A stretch of 8,762 nt of DNA from Syntrophomonadaceae bacterium (GTDB taxonomy: Bacteria; Bacillota; Syntrophomonadia; Syntrophomonadales; Syntrophomonadaceae). The notes below the pieces were generated by a model. It saw only the letters and a program-made list of their open reading frames with translations. It was not told where the DNA came from and did not search any database. Location of the stretch: contig JAISDD010000022.1 of NCBI GenBank assembly GCA_031265005.1, forward strand, positions 1 through 8,762, in the 5' to 3' direction. Made by a program: the position numbers and the translations under genes. Positions 1 through 5,341 of this stretch are shown piece by piece (positions within the stretch are counted from its first letter, which is position 1; each line of letters begins with the position of its first letter).

Positions 1-373
1 CTATTTGCTCGCCGTATATGGTAGATTTACCTAATAAAATTTTGAACCCGTTGTCCGAAGCGGGATTATGGCTGGCCGTTATCATCAGTCCGGCTTCAAC
101 ACGCAAATGAACCGCCGCAAAATAAAACATAGGCGTTATCACTTCCCCCACGTCTATAACATTTAATCCGGACAACAGCAAATTTTCCACTGTCAAATCC
201 CGAAAATGCAGCGATGAAAAACGATTGTCACGCCCTACTAAAACAGTATTTTGGTTAGACGAATACGCGTATTTTGCGAATGCTTTCGCGATACCGGCAA
301 CCATGTCGTCATTTAATTCTGTCCCGGCCCGGCCTCTGATGTCATATTGACGAAAAATTGGTGAATTTTCCAT
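1..373 (-). CDS. Phosphomannomutase/phosphoglucomutase, N-terminal part (cut by left window edge)
   Basis: This open reading frame starts at an ATG at 371-373 and is still open at the left edge, giving 124 residues of an enzyme that is usually about 450 residues. The family (alpha-D-phosphohexomutase, AlgC/ManB type) interconverts hexose 1- and 6-phosphates in the cytoplasm, feeding cell-envelope sugar synthesis. The start reads MENSPIFRQYDIRG, the family's N-terminal FR-YDIRG signature. A VLVGRDNR-like segment follows, and then TASHNP with the catalytic phosphoserine at about residue 101 (codon 71-73). The start is supported by an AGGGG-type ribosome binding site a few bases upstream. Whether it prefers mannose or glucose phosphate cannot be read from this part, because the sugar-specificity loop lies outside the window. 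It has the same orientation as ilvE, but a 244-base spacer with terminator-like hairpins suggests separate transcription. Confidence 0.93.
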   Translation of the reverse strand, partial: MENSPIFRQYDIRGRAGTELNDDMVAGIAKAFAKYAYSSNQNTVLVGRDNRFSSLHFRDLTVENLLLSGLNVIDVGEVITPMFYFAAVHLRVEAGLMITASHNPASDNGFKILLGKSTIYGEQI

Positions 374-444
374 GCTAGTCCCCTTTTCATTGGCAAAAGT
401 TTTTATTTTTAGTAATATAATAATTTAATAAAATATTTATTCAT

Positions 445-488
445 AAAAATTTAATCCGCGCGCAACTACAATCAACCGGCGGATTAAA
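445..488 (-). terminator. Intrinsic terminator-like hairpin between ilvE and the phosphohexomutase gene
   Basis: Arms 479-488 and 450-459 are perfectly complementary over 10 bases (GCGGATTAAA against TTTAATCCGC), with a 19-base loop. Read on the minus strand, the second arm is followed directly by five T (449-445). This is the best terminator-like structure in the window. It could end ilvE transcription, or it could sit in the leader of the phosphohexomutase gene, whose start codon lies about 75 bases further on. The plus-strand reading lacks a T-run. Confidence 0.6.
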
Positions 489-535
489 ATCTTGTAAAAC
501 AGCTAAACTGTACATATTTATTATAACATTAGGAT

Positions 536-566
536 TTTTTCAATATTTGCTGTAAATATCCAAAAA
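536..566. repeat. AT-rich imperfect palindrome
   Basis: A 31-base inverted repeat has 13-base arms and a 5-base loop (GCTGT). On the plus strand the left arm begins TTTTTCAATATTT, and the right arm ends in five A. Eleven pairs are Watson-Crick, with one G-T wobble and one mismatch. It is almost all A/T, so the RNA hairpin would be weak in either direction. It abuts the T-run of the terminator candidate at 562-595 and may act with it, or may be a protein binding site. Confidence 0.4.
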
Positions 567-595
567 GCGGGCTGTCGTTCAGCGCATAAGCAGCC
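562..595 (-). terminator. Weak intrinsic terminator candidate downstream of ilvE
   Basis: On the minus strand, GGCTG (595-591) and CAGCC (574-570) can pair across a 16-base loop. CGC and then five T (566-562) follow. It lies about 22 bases past the ilvE stop codon, a natural place for a terminator. The stem is only 5 pairs, so it is less convincing than the hairpin at 445-488. Confidence 0.3.
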
Positions 596-617
596 TATAG
601 ACGCCACATTGATTTTA

Positions 618-1691
618 TTAATCTATTTTGACGGTCCACTCGAAGGGATCGTCAATAACTCCTGACTGAACGCCAGTGATAAAATCATAAAGTTTTTTAG
701 CTGTTTCACCAGTTTCAAAATTATTTATGACAATAGTGTCGCCATCCCAGTTCAACTCTCCTATAGGAGAAATGACCGCGGCTGTTCCGGTCCCGAAAGC
801 TTCTTCCAGCAGACCTTGTTTATGAGCTTGATAAATTTCATCTATCGCTATTTTCGTTTCATTTACCTTTACGCCCCAGTGCTTTAGCAGCCGTATAACG
901 GAATCCCTGGTTATACCGGCTAGTAAAGTTTCTTCCGTCAAAGTAGGGGTAACGACTTCGCCATTAATTTTAAAGAAGACATTCATAGTACCGACTTCAT
1001 CAACATATCTTTTTTCGATCGCGTCCAGCCACAATACTTGGGTAAAGCCTTTTTTAGCGGCTTCGGCCTGCGCTAACAGGCTGGCGGCATAATTTCCAGC
1101 GGCTTTAACCTGACCCATACCGCCTTTGACCGTACGGGCAAACTTATTTTCCACAAAAATTTTTACCGGATTAATGCCTTCCGGATAATACGCCCCTACC
1201 GGCGATAATATGATTATAAACAAATAAGTGCTGGCTGGCTTGACGCCGATATGAACGTCGGTTGAAATAACAAAGGGCCTGATGTAAAGAGAAGTGTCTT
1301 TCGCGCTGGGGATCCATTCCCGGTCCACTTTAACCACTGCTTTTATAGCTTCAACTATGGCCTCGGGTTCCAGCTTAGGTATGCATAAGCGCTCACAGGA
1401 TAGATTAAGGCGGGCAGCGTTGGCGTATGGTCTGAATAATAGCAAGTCTCCGTTCGCTGATTTATACGCTTTTAATCCTTCGAATACCGATTGCGCGTAA
1501 TGGAGCACATCAGTGGCCGGATCAAAACTTAAAGGTCCGTACGGCACTATTCGGGGGTCATGCCAGCCCTTCCCGCTGGTATAATTCAATAAAAACATAT
1601 GGTCGGTAAAATAATGGCCGAATCCTAAATGGTTTTGATCAGGTTTGCTTTTCGGATCAGGGTTTTTGGTTACAGCGATGTCCAACGCCAT
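618..1691 (-). CDS. ilvE: Branched-chain amino acid aminotransferase
   Basis: This PLP-dependent fold-type IV enzyme transfers the amino group between glutamate and the 2-oxo acids of leucine, isoleucine and valine, the last step of their synthesis and the first of their breakdown. At 357 residues it matches the longer, eukaryote-like subgroup (IlvE type II, about 340-360). Visible motifs are the FEGLKAYK substrate/PLP region (70-77), the PLP-lysine segment QVKAAGNYAAS with the Schiff-base lysine at K196, DEVGTMNVFF with its glutamate (E232), LLAGITRDS (256-264) and the phosphate-binding GTGTAAVISPIGEL (300-313). All key residues are present. The ATG at 1689-1691 follows a strong AAGGAGC ribosome binding site. 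No biosynthetic partner gene lies nearby, so it seems to be transcribed alone. The promoter candidate at 1747-1775 would leave a leader of only about 50 bases, too short for a T-box riboswitch. Confidence 0.96.
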   Translation of the reverse strand: MALDIAVTKNPDPKSKPDQNHLGFGHYFTDHMFLLNYTSGKGWHDPRIVPYGPLSFDPATDVLHYAQSVFEGLKAYKSANGDLLLFRPYANAARLNLSCERLCIPKLEPEAIVEAIKAVVKVDREWIPSAKDTSLYIRPFVISTDVHIGVKPASTYLFIIILSPVGAYYPEGINPVKIFVENKFARTVKGGMGQVKAAGNYAASLLAQAEAAKKGFTQVLWLDAIEKRYVDEVGTMNVFFKINGEVVTPTLTEETLLAGITRDSVIRLLKHWGVKVNETKIAIDEIYQAHKQGLLEEAFGTGTAAVISPIGELNWDGDTIVINNFETGETAKKLYDFITGVQSGVIDDPFEWTVKID

Positions 1692-1746
1692 AGCTAGTCA
1701 GCTCCTTTATAAATGGTGAGATAAAAATTTAATCACTTAGCTTATA

Positions 1747-1775
1747 ATAATAGCAAATTTTTAATATAATTTGTA
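1747..1775 (-). promoter_or_regulatory. Candidate ilvE promoter with extended -10
   Basis: On the minus strand an extended -10 element, TGCTATTAT, lies at 1755-1747 (TATTAT is 5 of 6 to consensus). A poor -35 hexamer, TACAAA, lies 17 bases upstream (1775-1770). Transcription would start near 1740, leaving about 50 bases before the ilvE start codon. The region is very AT-rich, so chance matches are easy. Confidence 0.35.
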
Positions 1776-1847
1776 GTATAGTAATTTCATAAAATTGAAC
1801 TGAAATTTAAAATCAGCAATTTTAGCCCGGAAATTTTTCGCAAAACG

Positions 1848-1876
1848 CTGACCGAAATGTAAACACGTTTTATACT
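1848..1876 (+). promoter_or_regulatory. Candidate promoter of the RACo/UroD fusion gene
   Basis: CTGACC (1848-1853, 4 of 6 to the -35 consensus) and TATACT (1871-1876, 5 of 6 to the -10 consensus) are separated by exactly 17 bases. Transcription would start near 1883, about 95 bases before the start codon. The arms AAAACG (1842-1847) and CGTTTT (1866-1871) flank the -35 box as an inverted repeat and could be part of an operator, though 6-base arms are weak evidence. Confidence 0.5.
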
Positions 1877-1978
1877 ATTCGGAATAGGTAGGGAAAAAAG
1901 CCATATCGATACACAGATCGTATATACTAAGTAAAATGTGTCTTTTCGGCCTATAACCAGCAAATACAGGAGAATATC

Positions 1979-3658
1979 ATGAAAAACCAACTTATATCAA
2001 ATTCTCTGGCGGCAATTATTTTTGAAGCGTACCATAGCCTGGATAAACAAAATAAAAACCAATTAATCATCAACGCTGGCTTGAGCAGCACCCTTTATTT
2101 AATCAATAAAGGCCGTATTTACGCGCTCCTCTGCTCAGATGGCGGCGTTTTTGAAGGTTTAGGGATAAAATGCGGTATGCGCACGGTTGACCAGGCGATT
2201 CATTCCGTAAATATCGACCCCTTAACGCTGGAGCCTAAGCTCAGTATTATTGGGGGCGGAGAAGGCCAAAAACCCGCAGGCGTTTGCGGCGCCGGCGCTG
2301 TAAGCGCGGTGGCTCAGATGGCTGAAGCCGGCATTATAGAGCCTGACGGTAATTTTTCTAAACAGGCCGTATCCCCCCGGATACGCGGCAGCGAAAGCGG
2401 AGACCTTGAATATGTGCTGTATTTCGGCCTTGACGCTTCTCATATAGATGTAACTATTTCCCAAAAAGATGTGCTATCCGTACAAAAAACCAAAAGCTCT
2501 ATTTATGCCGGCGCGAAATATTTAATGAATTATGCCGGAATTACTAAAATAGACACGATAATTTTAACCGGCGCTTTCAGCGAGTACCTTAACAAAAAAC
2601 ATGCGCTTGCTCTGGGCTTGTTTCCTGACTGTCATTTGGATAATGTGAAAACCGCCGCCGCGGACCATTTTAATATGGATGCCCAATCATTGAACGATGA
2701 ACCCCGTAATATGATCGAGTGGGCGGTTAAAAATATAGAAACAGTTGAACCAGCATATAACAAGGATTATTCCGTCATGCTCGCCCAGGCTGCGATTATA
2801 CCGCATGAGAAAGATTCTTTCAGCATCAACCATCCTTATTTATGGAATTGCTCTGCTGACAGCGGTGTGCCAGCCGTTTCCTCCGGGATGCGCGTTGACG
2901 CTAAAATATTGCCCGGCGGTGCTTTACGAAACAGTTCTTCTGCCGAATTTGCTCCTAAGCGTTACATAAGTTTGCCTTTGATTAAAAGAAGCGAAGCTGC
3001 TGCTGCCGGGCGCATAGCTGAACAAGATATAAATTCTTTTTTGAGAGGCGGATATATTTATGAATCTCTTGATGAAGTGAAAATCAACCGGTCTCTTTTG
3101 GAGCATCCGTTAATAAAGAAAACTTTACATTACATTGAAGAAAATGCTGATTTACCTATTATTTTAGAAATTTCCGGACCTTTTTCCGTTTTAGCGGCCC
3201 TTATAAATCCTGTGCGTTTATATGTTGATTCTTTACAAAACAAAGAAAAAATAATGTTTATATTAAACAATATAGCTGAATCTTTAGCGGAATATACGAT
3301 CGAAGCGCTGAAAAAAGGGCTGAAAATCATATCTTTCGCCAATGTTGAAGGAGTAAGCGAATTGGTAGGTCCAGCCTTTTATGCTGAGATAAGCGGAGCG
3401 GCTGATTATCTGTACTTGACCAAAATAGCTGATCATTTAGACCAAGGGCTAGTCCATATTTGCGGAAAATCTTCCTATTCTTTGCATAACGCTGGTTTGG
3501 TGACCGCTAAAACCTACAGGGTTTCCGCGGAAGTGGAATACATAGACTGCTTGTTTGCATACTCTCAGAAGAAAGCCTTTCGCTTTGTAGGACACGGCTG
3601 TTTGCATACTAAAAAAACAACCTTCCTTCCGCTGATCTATCAATTGCAATTGACATGA
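1979..3658 (+). CDS. Fusion protein: RACo-like C-terminal ASKHA module plus UroD/MtaA-like corrinoid methyltransferase domain
   Basis: This 559-residue protein appears to join two families of corrinoid (B12) methyl-transfer metabolism. Residues about 28-276 resemble the C-terminal ATPase-fold module of RACo, the reductive activator of corrinoid proteins. Seen are VFEGLGIKCGMR (57-68), KPAGVCGAGA (98-107), a GIIEPDG segment (118-124), ISQKDV (160-165), LTGAFSEYL (196-204) and a closing IIPH (273-276). Residues about 285-559 resemble a short UroD-like methyltransferase: LEISGPFSVLAALI (396-409), IISFANVEG (450-458), HICGKSS (493-499, a His-X-Cys zinc-type motif) and GHGC (538-541, a possible third zinc ligand, C541). 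RACo's 2Fe-2S, linker and middle domains are missing. The loop normally DIGTNGE reads NAGLSST (32-38), so ATP use is doubtful. The start has AGGAG six bases upstream and an in-frame stop at 1928-1930. No corrinoid protein or other methyltransferase gene is adjacent. Domain identity is from pattern recognition; the function is unknown. Confidence 0.75.
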   Translation: MKNQLISNSLAAIIFEAYHSLDKQNKNQLIINAGLSSTLYLINKGRIYALLCSDGGVFEGLGIKCGMRTVDQAIHSVNIDPLTLEPKLSIIGGGEGQKPAGVCGAGAVSAVAQMAEAGIIEPDGNFSKQAVSPRIRGSESGDLEYVLYFGLDASHIDVTISQKDVLSVQKTKSSIYAGAKYLMNYAGITKIDTIILTGAFSEYLNKKHALALGLFPDCHLDNVKTAAADHFNMDAQSLNDEPRNMIEWAVKNIETVEPAYNKDYSVMLAQAAIIPHEKDSFSINHPYLWNCSADSGVPAVSSGMRVDAKILPGGALRNSSSAEFAPKRYISLPLIKRSEAAAAGRIAEQDINSFLRGGYIYESLDEVKINRSLLEHPLIKKTLHYIEENADLPIILEISGPFSVLAALINPVRLYVDSLQNKEKIMFILNNIAESLAEYTIEALKKGLKIISFANVEGVSELVGPAFYAEISGAADYLYLTKIADHLDQGLVHICGKSSYSLHNAGLVTAKTYRVSAEVEYIDCLFAYSQKKAFRFVGHGCLHTKKTTFLPLIYQLQLT

Positions 3659-3663
3659 AAAAA

Positions 3664-4560
3664 TTATGGCCTTAACTGTTCGACGTCCACTGGATTCACA
3701 TGTACCATACAGTGCTTTATCAGGGGAAAGTTATTTTCCATTGCGTCATGAACTTGCTGGGCTATATTATGAGCTTCCAGTAGAGTAGCGCTCTGATCGG
3801 CGCTTATTTCTACGTCAACGTAAATTTTATCCCCAAAAATACGGGTTTTAATTTGATCCACAGCCATAACCGCCTCATGAGCTTTGATAATCTCGAGCAT
3901 TTCCTCTATGACTGCGTCACTGCAGGAGCGGTCCGTCATTTTCCCGATGGCGTCTTTAAATATACCAATGACGGCTTTCAATATAAATAAACAAATAATC
4001 ACACTGGCTAAAGGGTCGAGCAGGGGAAATCCCATTCTGGCCCCCAAAATGCCGGCGAAGCTTCCGACAGAAGAAAGAGCGTCTGAACGATGATGCCACG
4101 CGTCAGCCATGAGAGCGCTGGAATTACCTTTTTTGGCAGCTTTATATGTATACCAATACATACTTTCTTTTACGGCTATGGAAACTAATGCGGCTATCAA
4201 CGCTAAAGAACCTGGAATTACAAAATAGCCGCCATGATTATAAATGATTTTTTGTACTCCTGACCAGCCGATACCCAAACCTGTTACAAATAAGACCGCG
4301 GACAAAATAATTGCGGCGACGCACTCAAAGCGTTCATGTCCGTACGGATGTTCTTTATCCGATTTTTTATGAGCCAAATTCACGCCGACGATCACGATGA
4401 CCGTACTGAAAACATCCGCTAGCGAATGCAGGGCATCAGAGATCATGGCTGCCGAATGCGCAGTCACTCCGGCCACCAATTTAAAAAGCGACAGAACAGC
4501 ATTAACAATAATGGTGTTTCGCGCCGTCTTAATAGCTGCTTCCTTATTTGCCGCCGTCAT
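3664..4560 (-). CDS. Cation diffusion facilitator (CDF) family metal efflux transporter
   Basis: This is an inner-membrane antiporter family exporting divalent metals such as Zn, Fe, Co or Mn. From the chosen start it is 298 residues, normal for the family. It has six expected membrane segments: about 14-32, 36-60, 82-104, 113-132, 160-177 and 181-200. The transport site is visible as H45-x3-D49 in segment 2 (SDALHSLADV) and H156-x3-D160 at segment 5 (AWHHRSDALSS). The HD-HD set is commonly linked to zinc or cobalt, but the metal cannot be fixed from sequence. HPYGHER (71-77) is the conserved inter-helix loop. Residues about 205-298 form the cytoplasmic dimerisation domain, with HCMVH (283-287). 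An in-frame ATG at 4578 has no ribosome binding site, whereas the ATG at 4560 has AAAGGA eight bases upstream; I prefer 4560. It converges on the fusion gene with a 5-base gap and no clear terminator between them. Confidence 0.93.
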   Translation of the reverse strand: MTAANKEAAIKTARNTIIVNAVLSLFKLVAGVTAHSAAMISDALHSLADVFSTVIVIVGVNLAHKKSDKEHPYGHERFECVAAIILSAVLFVTGLGIGWSGVQKIIYNHGGYFVIPGSLALIAALVSIAVKESMYWYTYKAAKKGNSSALMADAWHHRSDALSSVGSFAGILGARMGFPLLDPLASVIICLFILKAVIGIFKDAIGKMTDRSCSDAVIEEMLEIIKAHEAVMAVDQIKTRIFGDKIYVDVEISADQSATLLEAHNIAQQVHDAMENNFPLIKHCMVHVNPVDVEQLRP

Positions 4561-4568
4561 CAACGTTA

Positions 4569-4574
4569 TCCTTT
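4569..4574 (-). promoter_or_regulatory. Ribosome binding site deciding the CDF start
   Basis: On the minus strand AAAGGA (4574-4569) lies 8 bases before the ATG at 4560-4558. The alternative in-frame ATG at 4578-4576 is preceded only by AT-rich sequence. It would also sit about 9 bases from the predicted transcription start. Confidence 0.6.
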
Positions 4575-4588
4575 CCATTCATTCAGAT

Positions 4589-4622
4589 ATTATATTATAA
4601 TACTATTGAAGATAAAATTAAA
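4589..4622 (-). promoter_or_regulatory. Candidate promoter of the CDF gene
   Basis: The minus strand carries two overlapping perfect TATAAT hexamers (4599-4594 and 4594-4589). A weak -35, TTTAAT, lies at 4622-4617, 17 bases upstream of the first hexamer. Transcription would start near 4587, giving a short leader to the preferred start at 4560. Confidence 0.4.
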
Positions 4623-4651
4623 TTTACTGCGATACGTATAAAAATCATACT
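4623..4651 (+). promoter_or_regulatory. Candidate promoter of comEA-comEC
   Basis: TTTACT (4623-4628) and CATACT (4646-4651), each 4 of 6 to consensus, are spaced by 17 bases. Transcription would start near 4658, about 53 bases before the comEA start. This promoter lies back to back with the CDF promoter candidate. The match is modest, and natural competence genes can use alternative sigma factors or activators. Confidence 0.3.
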
Positions 4652-4710
4652 GGTAATGTTTTGAAGGATAATATCCTCGCTGGGAGAAAATTAACACAAG
4701 GTGATGTATT

Positions 4711-5310
4711 ATGCTCAATTTAGACAAGCGCTATTTAGTTGTTGGCATTTTATTTATAGGTTTATCTTTTTTCATCGGACTAAAATACGCAGAACACCAA
4801 AATAACTTTAAAATTCAAGAAACCACAGATTTGGTTGCCATCAGCGGCGATACTGAAAACAATAGTACAGTTCAGGAATCTTTCAACACTATTCAAGTTT
4901 ATGTGACGGGAGAAGTTGTAAATCCTGGAGTGTATGTTTTAAATGAAGACGCGCGCGTTCACGAGGCGGTCGATATGGCTGGAGGGTTATCGTCTGAAGC
5001 CCAGGACAAAAATTTGAATATGGCCGCGAAGTTAAGAGACGGCGAAACTCTGTATGTACCTTCCATCAACGAGACCGGTCCGTCTGTTGCTCCTTCTGTT
5101 TCGGCCGCCGCTAACAGCCGGGTAAATATCAACACTGCCAGCGCGGCGGAATTAGAGCAAAAACTTGACGGCATTGGCCCCTCTCTGGCTCAGCGCATTG
5201 TGGAGTATCGCGACAATCAAGGTTTTTTCAAAAAAGTTGAAGACCTGAAAAAAGTATCTGGAATAGGTGATAAAAAATTCGAAGCCATTAAAGAACAGAT
5301 TGATGTGTGA
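4711..5310 (+). CDS. comEA: Competence protein ComEA, membrane-anchored DNA receptor
   Basis: ComEA binds incoming double-stranded DNA outside the cytoplasmic membrane and passes it to the ComEC channel. The protein is 199 residues, the usual size in Bacillota. It has an N-terminal membrane anchor (about 8-24) preceded by a short charged stretch. A linker follows, then an SLBB domain (about 61-117, with VTGEVVNPGVY at 65-75). The DNA-binding domain at about 138-197 opens with VNINTA and carries two helix-hairpin-helix turns, GIGPSLA (154-160) and GIGDKKF (184-190). The ATG at 4711 has an AAGGTGAT ribosome binding site. comEC begins 31 bases downstream, so the two are almost certainly co-transcribed. 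The comEB gene that lies between them in Bacillus is absent here. Confidence 0.95.
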   Translation: MLNLDKRYLVVGILFIGLSFFIGLKYAEHQNNFKIQETTDLVAISGDTENNSTVQESFNTIQVYVTGEVVNPGVYVLNEDARVHEAVDMAGGLSSEAQDKNLNMAAKLRDGETLYVPSINETGPSVAPSVSAAANSRVNINTASAAELEQKLDGIGPSLAQRIVEYRDNQGFFKKVEDLKKVSGIGDKKFEAIKEQIDV

Positions 5311-5341
5311 GTATTTTACCTGAGACAGGCGGAGATGATTA

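Noticed and set aside
1692..1746. T-box or other amino-acid leader upstream of ilvE
   Set aside because: The likely leader is about 50 bases, with no T-box sequence, specifier stem or terminator/antiterminator pair.
1793..1807. CodY-box-like palindrome (AATT-n7-AATT) near the ilvE promoter
   Set aside because: Only 9 of 15 positions fit the CodY consensus, and the centre is wrong. In such AT-rich DNA this is expected by chance.
1861..1870. AAACACGTTT palindrome in the promoter spacer read as a catabolite-repression (cre) site
   Set aside because: Arms are 4 bases, and the sequence does not fit the cre consensus at the central CG.
1883..1978. Cobalamin riboswitch before the RACo/UroD fusion gene
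   Set aside because: The leader is under 100 bases and shows no B12-box-like sequence. Cobalamin riboswitches are about twice as long.
1787..1990. Minus-strand open frame of 67 codons in the ilvE/fusion-gene spacer
   Set aside because: It overlaps the plus-strand promoter and start, and its composition reflects AT-rich noncoding DNA. No ribosome binding site or family match is apparent.
2222..2464. Minus-strand open frame of 80 codons inside the fusion gene
   Set aside because: It is a shadow of the plus-strand coding frame, with no ribosome binding site and no recognisable domain.
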